Source of the DNA: Methylococcaceae bacterium UBA6146
GTDB lineage: Bacteria; Pseudomonadota; Gammaproteobacteria; Methylococcales; Methylomonadaceae
Length of the DNA: 39,676 bases
NCBI GenBank assembly: GCA_002422395.1
Contig: DIUY01000016.1
Location: 1-39,676, forward strand
Direction: 5' to 3'
The notes beneath the pieces were generated by a model that saw only the letters and a list, made by a program, of their open reading frames with translations, searched no databases and had not been told where the DNA came from. The position numbers and the translations under genes were made by a program. Below are positions 1-7,966 of the stretch, piece after piece; position 1 is the stretch's first letter; every line of letters starts with the position of its first letter.

Positions 1-29
1 CGGGTGTCGTTGCATCAATTATTGAGTAA
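1..29 (+). CDS. tuf: Elongation factor Tu, last 8 codons (partial)
   Basis: The frame starting at base 3 reads GVVASIIE followed by TAA at 27-29. This matches the conserved C-terminus of EF-Tu (GVVAKII- in most bacteria). EF-Tu delivers aminoacyl-tRNA to the ribosome. The rest of the gene lies upstream of the window. Placing tuf directly before rpsJ agrees with the usual str-S10 order. The call rests on eight residues plus context. Confidence 0.75.
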
Positions 30-35
30 AAAAAT

Positions 36-347
36 ATGTCAAACCAAACTATCAGAATCCGTCTGAAGTCCTTTGATCACAAGTTAATTGATCAATCGGC
101 TGGCGAGATAGTAGAAACAGCAAGGAGAACAGGTGCCCAAGTTAAAGGGCCTATTCCGTTGCCTACAAAAAAAGAACGTTTTACGATATTGATTTCTCCC
201 CATGTCAATAAAGATGCTAGGGATCAATATGAATTAAGAACATATAAGAGATTGTTGGATATCGTAGAGCCGACTGAAAAAACGGTCGACGCGCTAATGA
301 AGTTGGATCTTGCAGCTGGTGTCGATGTCCAGATAAAGTTGAATTAA
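36..347 (+). CDS. rpsJ: 30S ribosomal protein S10 / NusE
   Basis: S10 sits in the head of the 30S subunit and, as NusE, pairs with NusB in transcription antitermination and links NusG to the ribosome. The 103-residue product has the family's usual length and is recognisable throughout (RIRLKSFDHKLIDQSAGEIV at the N-terminus, ISPHVNKDARDQYE centrally). It is the first complete gene of the cluster. The ATG lies only 6 bases after the tuf stop and has a poor Shine-Dalgarno, so translational coupling to tuf is likely. The 23-base gap to rplC carries an AGAGGAA ribosome binding site. Confidence 0.98.
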   Translation: MSNQTIRIRLKSFDHKLIDQSAGEIVETARRTGAQVKGPIPLPTKKERFTILISPHVNKDARDQYELRTYKRLLDIVEPTEKTVDALMKLDLAAGVDVQIKLN

Positions 348-370
348 GATAAGAATAGAGGAATCGGCAG

Positions 371-1021
371 ATGTCAATAGGTCTGATTGGTCGTAAGTGT
401 GGTATGACCAGAGTTTTTTGTGAAGATGGTTCGTCAGTGCCGGTTACTGTGCTCCAGATTGATTCGAACAGGGTTGCTCAAGTTAAAGGTATTGAAGTCG
501 ATGGGTATCGTGCAATACAAGTGGCGGTAGGCGATAAAAAGTCTTCAAGAGTCAATAAACCAATGGCGGGTCACTATGCTGCGGCTAATCTGACCGCTGG
601 GCGAGGTCTTTGGGAATTTCGCCTTGAAGAAGGCGAGGGTAATGAGTTGTCGGTTGGGTCTGAACTGTCGCTCGATATTTTTTCTGAAGGTCAAGTTGTC
701 GATGTTCAAGGGAAAAGTATTGGTAAAGGTTTTGCGGGCGGTATTAAAAGGCATAATTTCAGTATGCAGGATGCAACTCATGGTAATTCACGCTCGCATC
801 GGGTTTTAGGCTCTATTGGTATGAACCAAACGCCTGGTCGAGTTTTCAAGGGAAAGAAAATGGAAGGCCATTTAGGTGCTGTGACAACTACAGTACAGAA
901 TTTGACTGTCCATAGAATTGATTTTGAAAGGAGCTTGATTTTAGTAAAGGGTGCCGTACCGGGAGCTAAAGGCGGCGATGTGGTTATTATTCCCGCAATG
1001 AAAACAAAAAGGAAAGGTTAA
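371..1021 (+). CDS. rplC: 50S ribosomal protein L3
   Basis: L3 is an early-assembly 50S protein whose extended loop reaches the peptidyl transferase centre. The product has 216 residues against 209 in E. coli. The conserved DATHGNSRSHRVLGSIG segment is followed by MNQTPGRVFKGKKM, and Gln153 corresponds to E. coli Gln150, the residue N5-methylated by PrmB, so the modification site is kept. The start follows an AGAGGAA Shine-Dalgarno. The gene ends 3 bases before rplD. Confidence 0.98.
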   Translation: MSIGLIGRKCGMTRVFCEDGSSVPVTVLQIDSNRVAQVKGIEVDGYRAIQVAVGDKKSSRVNKPMAGHYAAANLTAGRGLWEFRLEEGEGNELSVGSELSLDIFSEGQVVDVQGKSIGKGFAGGIKRHNFSMQDATHGNSRSHRVLGSIGMNQTPGRVFKGKKMEGHLGAVTTTVQNLTVHRIDFERSLILVKGAVPGAKGGDVVIIPAMKTKRKG

Positions 1022-1024
1022 GCC

Positions 1025-1645
1025 ATGGGTTTGCAAATACCAGCTTTAAATGAGCAAGATTCTAATGGAGGGCTAGAGGTTGCGGAAGCTATTTTTGGTT
1101 GCTCCTATAATGAAACATTAGTTCATCAGTTAGTTACCCGGCATCTAGCGGGTTCGCGTGCCGGCACAAAGGCTCAAAAAACCCGATCTGATGTAAGTGG
1201 CGGTGGTGCCAAGCCTTGGCGGCAAAAAGGGACTGGTCGAGCAAGATCTGGTACCACGCGTAGCCCAATATGGCGCACAGGTGGCGTTGCTTTTGCTGCT
1301 AGGCCACGGTGTTATGAGCAAAAATTAAATAAAAAAATGTTTCGTGTTGGTATCAGGTCTATATTGTCTGAATTACTTAGACAAGGTCGGCTTGTTCTTT
1401 GCAGCGATATTTCACCTTCATCGCCAAAAACTAAGGTTTTGAGCGAAAGGTTAAAAACAATTGATGCAAAACGAATTTTGATTATTGTTGATAGTGTTGA
1501 TGAGAATTTGGCATTAGCTTCTAGGAATATACCTTATGTGGAAGTGATAGAAGCTATGAATTTGAGTCCTGTTCTGCTTGTTTCAGCCGATAAAGTTATT
1601 GCTACACCAGATGCACTGAAAAAAATAGAGGAGCACTTGGCATGA
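1025..1645 (+). CDS. rplD: 50S ribosomal protein L4
   Basis: L4 binds 23S rRNA, and its long basic loop forms part of the exit-tunnel constriction. That loop is visible around residues 45-90 (AGTKAQKTRSDVSGGGAKPW and the following RQKGTGRARSG). The length of 206 compares with 201 in E. coli. In E. coli L4 also represses its own S10 operon through a leader RNA, but no such leader is present upstream of rpsJ here. The stop overlaps the rplW start by 4 bases (ATGA). Confidence 0.97.
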   Translation: MGLQIPALNEQDSNGGLEVAEAIFGCSYNETLVHQLVTRHLAGSRAGTKAQKTRSDVSGGGAKPWRQKGTGRARSGTTRSPIWRTGGVAFAARPRCYEQKLNKKMFRVGIRSILSELLRQGRLVLCSDISPSSPKTKVLSERLKTIDAKRILIIVDSVDENLALASRNIPYVEVIEAMNLSPVLLVSADKVIATPDALKKIEEHLA

Positions 1646-1941
1646 GTTTAAGTAATTATGAGTTGGCAGCAGTGCTTGAGTCCCCCATTATCTCTGAAAA
1701 AAGCACTATAGTTGGGGAAAAAAATAGACAATTTGTTTTCAAAGTGCAAAAAAAAGCAACTAAAAAACAAGTTAAAAGTGCAGTGGAAGTTATGTTTAAT
1801 GTCGAAGTTGATTCGGTGAATATTTTAAACATTAAAGGAAAACAAAAAAGATTTGGTCGTTCATTGGGTCGAAGATCCGATTGGAAAAAGGCGTATGTAA
1901 AACTTAAGCCTGGTCACGATATAGAATTCTCCGCTGCTTAA
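1642..1941 (+). CDS. rplW: 50S ribosomal protein L23
   Basis: L23 lines the polypeptide exit site and is the docking point for trigger factor and SRP. Glu19 in the SPIISEKS motif aligns with E. coli Glu18, the trigger-factor contact. The RRSDWKKAYVKLKPG C-terminal segment is typical, and the 99-residue length matches the family. It starts inside the rplD stop (ATGA). The coding sequence is very A-rich, with an 8-A run at 1748-1755 encoding Lys codons. A 40-base gap follows before rplB. Confidence 0.97.
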   Translation: MSLSNYELAAVLESPIISEKSTIVGEKNRQFVFKVQKKATKKQVKSAVEVMFNVEVDSVNILNIKGKQKRFGRSLGRRSDWKKAYVKLKPGHDIEFSAA

Positions 1942-1981
1942 TTTTTTTAAAGTGAAAGGTCAATAGGAAACGGTAAAAACC

Positions 1982-2809
1982 ATGGCGATTGTAAAGTCTA
2001 AACCGACATCACCAGGATCGAGGTTTGTAATACGCATAAAAAATGACGATCTGCATAAAGGAAAGCCCTATGCACCTTTGTTAGATAAAAAAAGCAAAAC
2101 TGGTGGCCGAAATAATATGGGGCGTATAACAACACGTCATGTCGGTGGCGGACATAAACAGCATTATCGCATTATTGATTTTAAAAGGAATAAGACAGAT
2201 ATTCCTGCCGTTGTTGAACGATTGGAATACGATCCTAACAGAACCGCCAATATAGCTTTAATCTTGTTTAAGGATGGCGAACGCAGATATATTATCGCCC
2301 CTAAGGGGTTGGAGATAGGTCAAGAGATATTTTCATCTGAAAGTGTTCCTGTTAAGCCAGGGAATTGTATGCCTTTGAGGAATATACCTATGGGTACTAC
2401 GGTTCACTGTGTTGAATTAAGGCCTGGAAAAGGAGCGCAGATAGCTAGAAGTGCTGGCACGTCAGCCCAGTTGGTGGCTAGAGATGGTGCTCACGCAACA
2501 ATCAGGTTGCGTTCTGGCGAAATGCGTAAAGTAATGGCTGACTGTCGCGCAGTGATAGGCGAGGTGTCAAACTCTGAACACAATTTGTCTTCTTTGGGTA
2601 AGGCTGGTGCTTCAAGATGGCGGGGCATTCGACCGACTGTTCGTGGTGTAGTTATGAACCCAGTAGATCACCCTCACGGTGGTGGTGAAGGTCGAACTTC
2701 TGGTGGTAGGCATCCTGTATCGCCTTGGGGAATGCCGACAAAAGGTTATAAAACACGAAAAAACAAACGTACTGATAATATGATTATCAGACGCCGTAAG
2801 CAGAAATAG
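1982..2809 (+). CDS. rplB: 50S ribosomal protein L2
   Basis: L2 is a core 50S protein near the peptidyl transferase centre, needed for subunit association. The 275-residue product (E. coli 273) contains the near-invariant VDHPHGGGEGRTSGGRHPVS block near its C-terminus, which includes the histidine equivalent to E. coli His229. The start is supported by the AGGAAAC sequence about 10 bases upstream and by the typical MAIVKSKPTSPG N-terminus. Confidence 0.98.
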   Translation: MAIVKSKPTSPGSRFVIRIKNDDLHKGKPYAPLLDKKSKTGGRNNMGRITTRHVGGGHKQHYRIIDFKRNKTDIPAVVERLEYDPNRTANIALILFKDGERRYIIAPKGLEIGQEIFSSESVPVKPGNCMPLRNIPMGTTVHCVELRPGKGAQIARSAGTSAQLVARDGAHATIRLRSGEMRKVMADCRAVIGEVSNSEHNLSSLGKAGASRWRGIRPTVRGVVMNPVDHPHGGGEGRTSGGRHPVSPWGMPTKGYKTRKNKRTDNMIIRRRKQK

Positions 2810-2821
2810 AGAGGAAATAGC

Positions 2822-3094
2822 GTGCCGCGTTCAATTAAAAAAGGTCCTTTTATTGATCATCATCTCCTTAAAAAAGTTGAGGATGCTGTAAGTAGCAATA
2901 ATCGGAAACCGATTAAAACATGGTCAAGACGATCAATGATTATTCCAGATATGCTAGGTTTAACAATTGCTATTCATAATGGCCGACTGCATATTCCGGT
3001 TCTTATTTCTGAGAATATGGTCGGTCATAAGTTAGGCGAATTTGCACCCACGCGAACATATAAAGGCCATGTGGCTGATAAAAAATCAAGGTAG
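2822..3094 (+). CDS. rpsS: 30S ribosomal protein S19
   Basis: S19 binds 16S rRNA in the 30S head beside S13 and contacts the A-site region. The 90-residue product shows the family hallmarks PRSIKKGPFIDHHLL at the start and KLGEFAPTRTYKGHVADKK at the end. The start codon is GTG, preceded by AGAGGAAA, so this initiation is GTG rather than ATG. It is 12 bases downstream of rplB. Confidence 0.97.
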   Translation: MPRSIKKGPFIDHHLLKKVEDAVSSNNRKPIKTWSRRSMIIPDMLGLTIAIHNGRLHIPVLISENMVGHKLGEFAPTRTYKGHVADKKSR

Positions 3095-3106
3095 GGTTTT
3101 TGAGTG

Positions 3107-3442
3107 ATGGAAATTTCAGCAAAACTAAATAATGCCCCTTTATCGGCACAAAAAGCACGCTTAGTAGGCGATCAAATTCGTGGTATGCCAGTTGAAAAAG
3201 CATTGAATACTTTAAAATTCAGTTCGAAAAAAGCGGCTGCAATTATTAAAAAAATTCTCGAATCTGCCATAGCCAACGCAGAACATAATGAGAACGCCGA
3301 TATTGATGAATTACGGGTATCCACCGTGTATGTCAATGAAGGGGCGACCATGAAGAGGTTTAAGGCAAGAGCTAAAGGACGTGCAAACCATATCCTGAAA
3401 AGAACCTGCCATATCACAATTAAAGTCGCAGAATACGAGTAG
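3107..3442 (+). CDS. rplV: 50S ribosomal protein L22
   Basis: L22 spans domains of 23S rRNA, and its beta-hairpin lines the exit tunnel, where mutations cause macrolide resistance in other bacteria. The hairpin region is near residues 80-100 (YVNEGATMKRFKARAKGRAN). Two starts are adjacent, GTG at 3104 and ATG at 3107. The ATG is preferred because family proteins begin with a single Met followed by the acidic residue. The product has 111 residues. Confidence 0.96.
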   Translation: MEISAKLNNAPLSAQKARLVGDQIRGMPVEKALNTLKFSSKKAAAIIKKILESAIANAEHNENADIDELRVSTVYVNEGATMKRFKARAKGRANHILKRTCHITIKVAEYE

Positions 3443-3455
3443 GGGTATAAATAAT

Positions 3456-4127
3456 ATGGGTCAGAAGGTACATCCAACAGGTATACGGCTAGGCATTGTC
3501 AAAGATTGGAATTCTCGGTGGTACGCAAGCAGCCAAGATTATCCTATTTTCTTGCATCAAGATTTGCTGGTTAGGGATTATATTAAAAAAAAGCTAGCTC
3601 ATGCGTCTGTTAGCCGCATACAAATCAACCGTCCTGCAAATAATGCACATATCACTGTACATACGGCAAGGCCAGGTATAGTTATCGGAAAAAAAGGCGA
3701 AGATATTGATGTGTTAAGGCAGGAAATATCTAAAATGATGGGTATTCCAGTGCAGCTTAATGTTGAGGAAATTAGAAAGCCAGAGTTAGACGCTCAGTTG
3801 GTCGCAGAAGGCGTTGCGCAACAGCTTGAAAAAAGAATTATGTACCGCCGGGCAATGAAGCGAGCCGTTACTAATACTATGCGATTAGGTGCTGAAGGCA
3901 TAAAAATTAACATAGGTGGTCGTCTAAATGGCGCAGAAATAGCTCGAAGTGAATGGTATAGGGAAGGTCGTGTGCCGCTCCATACACTTAGGGCGGATAT
4001 AGACTACGCAACAGCAGAGGCGAATACAACCTATGGGATTATCGGCATCAAAGTGTGGATATTCAAGGGTGAAGTATTTGATATGGATGCTCATATAGCA
4101 TCTATTAATTCTGAATCTAAAAAATAG
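3456..4127 (+). CDS. rpsC: 30S ribosomal protein S3
   Basis: S3 lies at the mRNA entry tunnel and contributes to ribosomal helicase activity. The 223-residue product starts MGQKVHPTGIRLGIV. It carries a KH domain with the VIGKKGEDI GxxG loop near residue 75, and the basic MYRRAMKRAV segment near 130 that holds the helicase-associated Arg and Lys residues. The C-terminal tail is slightly shorter than in E. coli (233). Confidence 0.98.
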   Translation: MGQKVHPTGIRLGIVKDWNSRWYASSQDYPIFLHQDLLVRDYIKKKLAHASVSRIQINRPANNAHITVHTARPGIVIGKKGEDIDVLRQEISKMMGIPVQLNVEEIRKPELDAQLVAEGVAQQLEKRIMYRRAMKRAVTNTMRLGAEGIKINIGGRLNGAEIARSEWYREGRVPLHTLRADIDYATAEANTTYGIIGIKVWIFKGEVFDMDAHIASINSESKK

Positions 4128-4143
4128 TTGAAGGGAAAAAGAC

Positions 4144-4557
4144 ATGCTTCAACCTAAAAGAACTAAATTTCGCAAGCAGCACAAAGGTAGAAACAACGGC
4201 ATAGCCGTTCGCGGTTCATCGGTAAGTTTTGGTGAGTACGGCCTTAAATCAGTTAGCCGCGGCAGACTTACTGCACGGCAGATAGAGTCTGGACGTAGAA
4301 CTATTAGCCGTCATGTTAAGCGTGGTGGAAAAATATGGATTAGGATTTTTCCAGATAAGCCCATAACTAAAAAACCTTTAGAAGTTCGTATGGGAAAAGG
4401 AAAAGGTAGTGTAGAATACTGGGTTGCTCAAATTAGGCCTGGAACCATGTTGTATGAGATACAAGGGGTTTCTGAAGAATTGGCACGTGAAGCTTTCACG
4501 CTGGCGGCTGCTAAGTTACCTTTAAAAACACTGTTTACCACTCGGACAATAATGTGA
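4144..4557 (+). CDS. rplP: 50S ribosomal protein L16
   Basis: L16 organises the A-site tRNA binding region of the 50S subunit. The 137-residue product contains WIRIFPDKPITKKPLEVRMG. Arg82 in VRMGKGKG corresponds to E. coli Arg81, which the oxygenase RoxA (YcfD) hydroxylates. The stop codon shares one base with the rpmC start (TGATG). Confidence 0.97.
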   Translation: MLQPKRTKFRKQHKGRNNGIAVRGSSVSFGEYGLKSVSRGRLTARQIESGRRTISRHVKRGGKIWIRIFPDKPITKKPLEVRMGKGKGSVEYWVAQIRPGTMLYEIQGVSEELAREAFTLAAAKLPLKTLFTTRTIM

Positions 4558-4748
4558 TGAAAGCAAGTGAATTACGACAAAAATCAAAAGATGAATTGGA
4601 TGCCATGTTGCTCAATTTATCGCGTGAACGCTTTAATCTTAAAATGCAAAAAGGAACAGGGCAATTATCGAAGCCTGATCAAGTGAAAAAAGTAAGGCGT
4701 GATGTTGCACGTATACGCACTGTATTAAAAGAAATGGTGAGCGCATAA
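4557..4748 (+). CDS. rpmC: 50S ribosomal protein L29
   Basis: L29 is a small helical-hairpin protein beside L23 at the exit tunnel. The 63-residue product starts MKASELRQKS, close to the E. coli MKAKELREKS, which selects the ATG at 4557 over the in-frame GTG three bases earlier. RRDVARIRTVLKE is the conserved C-terminal helix. The start overlaps the rplP stop by one base, and one base separates it from rpsQ. Confidence 0.96.
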   Translation: MKASELRQKSKDELDAMLLNLSRERFNLKMQKGTGQLSKPDQVKKVRRDVARIRTVLKEMVSA

Positions 4749-4749
4749 A

Positions 4750-5013
4750 ATGAGCGAAAATTTAACTAAACTAAGGACGATCACCGGTCGTGTAGTTAGC
4801 AATAAAATGGATAAAACTATTACTGTTTTAGTTGAACGAATGGTAAAGCATCCCGTTTATGGAAAATACATAAAGCGTTCGACTAAAATGATGGCTCATG
4901 ACGAACAAAATGTCTGTCAGGAAGGTGATATGGTTGCCATTACTTCATGTAGGCCAATGTCTAAGCATAAAACCTTTAAATTGGTTCAAGTCTTAGAAAA
5001 TGAAAGAAAATAG
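4750..5013 (+). CDS. rpsQ: 30S ribosomal protein S17
   Basis: S17 is a primary 16S rRNA-binding protein with an OB fold. The 87-residue product contains the signature GRVVSNKMDKTITVLVER and HPVYGKYIKRSTK. It begins one base after the rpmC stop, so it is probably translationally coupled. A 32-base gap follows, one of the larger gaps in the cluster. Confidence 0.97.
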   Translation: MSENLTKLRTITGRVVSNKMDKTITVLVERMVKHPVYGKYIKRSTKMMAHDEQNVCQEGDMVAITSCRPMSKHKTFKLVQVLENERK

Positions 5014-5045
5014 CACAAACTTAAAATAGAGTGTAGGAATAAATC

Positions 5046-5414
5046 ATGATTCAGATGCAAACTAACCTTGACGTTGCTGATAATAGCGGCGCAAAAAAGG
5101 TCATGTGTATCAAAGTCCTAGGTGGTTCGCATAGGCGGTATGCAGGTATTGGCGATATTATTAAAGTCAGTATTAAAGATGCGATACCCCGTGGAAGAGT
5201 AAAAAAAGGCGAAGTTTATAACGCTTTGGTGGTAAGAACTAGAAAAGGTGTTCGTAGGCCTGATGGTTCTTTAATTCGTTTTGACGGTAATGCTGCAGTA
5301 ATCCTTAATAATAATTTACAGCCTTTAGGCACGCGCATATTTGGCCCAGTGACACGCGAATTAAGAGGTGACAAGTTCATGAAAATCATCTCATTAGCTC
5401 CTGAAGTATTATAA
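5046..5414 (+). CDS. rplN: 50S ribosomal protein L14
   Basis: L14 sits at the subunit interface and forms bridges with 16S rRNA; it is also the target of the silencing factor RsfS. The 122-residue product (E. coli 123) starts MIQMQTNLDVADNSGAKKVM and ends with the conserved REL-KFMKIISLAPEVL segment. In E. coli this gene opens the spc operon. No obvious separate promoter was seen in the 32-base gap here. Confidence 0.98.
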   Translation: MIQMQTNLDVADNSGAKKVMCIKVLGGSHRRYAGIGDIIKVSIKDAIPRGRVKKGEVYNALVVRTRKGVRRPDGSLIRFDGNAAVILNNNLQPLGTRIFGPVTRELRGDKFMKIISLAPEVL

Positions 5415-5428
5415 GGTAGGGTTTAAAT

Positions 5429-5746
5429 ATGCAAAAAATAAAAAAAGGCGATGATGTTATTGTTCGAGTTGGTAAGGATAAGGGCAAAAGCGGCAGGGTG
5501 ACTCAAGTCCTTAAGGAAAATAAAGTTCTTGTTGAGGGGATAAATCAAGTTAAAAAAACCCAAAAAGCAAATCCAAATACTGGTGTTTCTGGTGGAATTA
5601 TCGAAAAAGATATGCCTATTGATATATCTAATATTGGCTTATACAACCCGATAACAAAAAAAGCAGATCGTATTGGTTTTAAGTTTCTGGAAGATGGAAG
5701 AAAAGTCAGATACTTTAAGTCAACAAACGAAGTTGTTGATGCGTAA
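5429..5746 (+). CDS. rplX: 50S ribosomal protein L24
   Basis: L24 is an assembly initiator of the 50S subunit and lies near the tunnel exit. The 105-residue product carries the KOW motif at its N-terminus (KKGDDVIVRVGKDKGKSGRV), followed by the typical VEGINQVKKTQKANP. It is 14 bases after rplN and 15 before rplE, with a GGTAGGG ribosome binding site before the ATG. Confidence 0.97.
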   Translation: MQKIKKGDDVIVRVGKDKGKSGRVTQVLKENKVLVEGINQVKKTQKANPNTGVSGGIIEKDMPIDISNIGLYNPITKKADRIGFKFLEDGRKVRYFKSTNEVVDA

Positions 5747-5761
5747 GGGGCATATTGAATC

Positions 5762-6301
5762 ATGGCTAGACTAGAATCCATTTATAAAGAAACAATTCTC
5801 CCCGCTTTAGTTGAGCAATTTGCTTATAAGTCTGTAATGCAAGCGCCGAGAATTACTAAAATAACCCTTAATATGGGTGTCGGTGGTGCTGTAGCGGATA
5901 AAAAAGTTTTACAATCTGCTGTTAATGACATGGAAAAGATTTCCGGTCAAAAACCTGTTGTTACTTTGGCAAGAAAATCCATTGCTGGGTTTAAAATTCG
6001 TGATGATATGCCTATTGGCTGTAAAGTTACTCTGCGTAGCGATAGGATGTATGAATTTTTGGATCGTTTGATTAGTATATCGATCCCTCGAATTCGTGAT
6101 TTTAGAGGGTTAAGTCCTAAAAGTTTTGATGGACGAGGAAATTATTCAATGGGCGTTAAAGAGCAAATCATCTTCCCAGAAATTGATTATGATAAGATCG
6201 ATGTTTTGCGTGGGATGGATATTACTATTACGACAACAGCTAAAACTAATGAAGAAGGGTTGGCTTTGTTGAAGCTTTTTAATTTTCCATTTAAGAACTA
6301 A
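5762..6301 (+). CDS. rplE: 50S ribosomal protein L5
   Basis: L5 binds 5S rRNA in the central protuberance and contacts the P-site tRNA and S13. The 179-residue length equals E. coli. Conserved stretches include ITLNMGVGGAVADKK, RKSIAGFKIRDDMPIGCKVT and IFPEIDYDKIDVLRGMDI. In E. coli the S8 repressor binds mRNA near this start; I could not recognise such a structure in the 15-base gap here. Confidence 0.98.
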   Translation: MARLESIYKETILPALVEQFAYKSVMQAPRITKITLNMGVGGAVADKKVLQSAVNDMEKISGQKPVVTLARKSIAGFKIRDDMPIGCKVTLRSDRMYEFLDRLISISIPRIRDFRGLSPKSFDGRGNYSMGVKEQIIFPEIDYDKIDVLRGMDITITTTAKTNEEGLALLKLFNFPFKN

Positions 6302-6315
6302 AAGGCGATTCAAAC

Positions 6316-6621
6316 ATGGCAAAAAAATCGATGATCGCGCGAGAAACTAAGCGCATAAAACTTGTCCAAAAATATGATGCTAAGCGCAAGTCTCTTAAAG
6401 AGATTATAAGGGATCCGGACGCTACATTCGAAGATAAAGAAACTGCTCATTTGAAACTTCAAAAATTACCAAGAGATTCTAGCTTATCTAGAATCCGTAA
6501 TAGGTGTAACTTGACTGGGCGTCCACATGGATATTATCGAAAATTTGGTCTTAGCCGGAATAAATTGAGAGAAGCTACTATGCGGGGTGATGTTCCTGGT
6601 GTGGTAAAGGCTAGTTGGTAA
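6316..6621 (+). CDS. rpsN: 30S ribosomal protein S14, zinc-independent type
   Basis: S14 is a late-assembly protein of the 30S head. The 101-residue product is the long C-minus form: it has no paired CxxC motifs, and its single Cys is in RNRCNLTGRPHG. It therefore does not need zinc, as in E. coli. It ends with the conserved REATMRGDVPGVVKASW. It is 14 bases after rplE. Confidence 0.97.
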   Translation: MAKKSMIARETKRIKLVQKYDAKRKSLKEIIRDPDATFEDKETAHLKLQKLPRDSSLSRIRNRCNLTGRPHGYYRKFGLSRNKLREATMRGDVPGVVKASW

Positions 6622-6650
6622 TCTGCTGGATCAAGTTTGGAGAAAATAAA

Positions 6651-7046
6651 ATGAGTATGACAGACCCTGTGGCAGATATGCTGACCCGCATTAGAAATGG
6701 TCAATCTGCAGGAAAAAAATATATTAAACAACCTTCGTCAAAATTAAAAATATCTATTGCAAAAGTATTAAAAGAAGAAGGATATATAAAAGATTTCAAT
6801 GTTGAAACGAATGCTAGTCACAGTGAAATGACCGTTGAGCTTAAATACTATAAGGGCGCTCCGGTTATTGAAAGTATAAAAAGAATTAGTAGACCGGGTT
6901 TGCGCATATACAAATCTAAAGACGAATTGCCAAAAGTTCTTGGCGGCTTAGGGATTGCCATTGTATCAACATCAAATGGTGTCATGACCGATAGGGCAGC
7001 GCGTGCGATTGGGCATGGCGGTGAAATTATTTGTACTGTTTGTTAG
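6651..7046 (+). CDS. rpsH: 30S ribosomal protein S8
   Basis: S8 is a primary 16S rRNA-binding protein and, in E. coli, the translational repressor of the spc operon. The reading frame is open upstream, but the ATG at 6651 is chosen because it gives MSMTDPVADMLTRIRNGQSA, the family's usual N-terminus, after a TTGGAGAA ribosome binding site. The 131 residues compare with 130 in E. coli. The RPGLRIYKSKDELPKVLGGL and GIAIVSTSNGVMTD segments are diagnostic. Confidence 0.97.
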   Translation: MSMTDPVADMLTRIRNGQSAGKKYIKQPSSKLKISIAKVLKEEGYIKDFNVETNASHSEMTVELKYYKGAPVIESIKRISRPGLRIYKSKDELPKVLGGLGIAIVSTSNGVMTDRAARAIGHGGEIICTVC

Positions 7047-7060
7047 TGTAGGCGTGTCAT

Positions 7061-7594
7061 ATGTCAAGAATTGCAAAATCACCAATTAGTATACCTAAAG
7101 GTGTTGATATAAAACTAGATGGAAATAACGTGACTGTAAAAGGCGGTAAAGGTCAGTTATCTTTTAATTTTAACCCAGCTATTAATATTGATATTAATGA
7201 TAATGTGATATCAATAGAGTGGAAAAAAGACGATAAAAGCGCAACAGCGCAAGCGGGTACCGCAAGAGCTATTGTGAATAACATGGTTACTGGTGTTTCC
7301 GCTGGCTTTGAGAAAAAGCTGGCTCTTATTGGTGTCGGTTATAGGGCTCAAGCTAAAGGGAATATTTTAAGTTTGACCCTTGGTTTTTCTCATCCGGTTG
7401 ATTTTGAAGTTCCTTCAGGTATTTCAGTTGAGACGCCCACACAGACTGAAATTGTTGTAAGGGGAAGTGATAAGCAGCAAGTTGGTCAGGTTGCAGCAAA
7501 AATTAGAGCTTATCGTCCACCTGAACCTTACAAAGGCAAGGGTGTAAGGTATGCCGATGAGCATGTTGCTAGAAAAGAAGCTAAAAAGAAGTAA
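7061..7594 (+). CDS. rplF: 50S ribosomal protein L6
   Basis: L6 has two related domains and lies near the GTPase-associated centre. The 177-residue length equals E. coli. MSRIAKSPISIPKGVDI at the start and YKGKGVRYADEHVARKEAKKK at the end are characteristic. It is 14 bases after rpsH and 9 before rplR. Confidence 0.98.
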   Translation: MSRIAKSPISIPKGVDIKLDGNNVTVKGGKGQLSFNFNPAINIDINDNVISIEWKKDDKSATAQAGTARAIVNNMVTGVSAGFEKKLALIGVGYRAQAKGNILSLTLGFSHPVDFEVPSGISVETPTQTEIVVRGSDKQQVGQVAAKIRAYRPPEPYKGKGVRYADEHVARKEAKKK

Positions 7595-7603
7595 GGTGAC
7601 GTT

Positions 7604-7957
7604 ATGGATAAGAAAAAAGCTCGAATGAAGCGCGCAATAAAGTTGCGTTGTAAAATTAAAAAACTAAATGCCACACGATTATCAGTTCATAAGACGTCAC
7701 AACATATATATGCCCAAGTGATTAGCGGTGATGGTGTCCAAACGCTGGCCAGTGTCTCAACCACTCAAGCGGAAGTGAAATCCGTTGTGAAAAACACAGG
7801 TAATGTAAAAGCGGCTGAAGAAGTCGGAAAGCAAATAGCTCAGAAAGCTATTGCCGCTGGTATAACAGAGGTTGCTTTTGATCGTTCGGGGTTTAAATAT
7901 CATGGTCGTGTTAAAGCATTGGCCGATGCCGCGCGTGATGCCGGTTTGAAATTTTAG
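7604..7957 (+). CDS. rplR: 50S ribosomal protein L18
   Basis: L18 carries 5S rRNA together with L5 into the central protuberance. The 117-residue product (E. coli 117) has a basic N-terminus (MDKKKARMKRAIKLRCKIKK), then the conserved RLSVHKTSQHIYAQVI and the C-terminal FDRSGFKYHGRVKALADAAR. The start follows an AAGGTGA ribosome binding site next to the rplF stop. Confidence 0.97.
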   Translation: MDKKKARMKRAIKLRCKIKKLNATRLSVHKTSQHIYAQVISGDGVQTLASVSTTQAEVKSVVKNTGNVKAAEEVGKQIAQKAIAAGITEVAFDRSGFKYHGRVKALADAARDAGLKF

Positions 7958-7966
7958 GAGAGTGAT

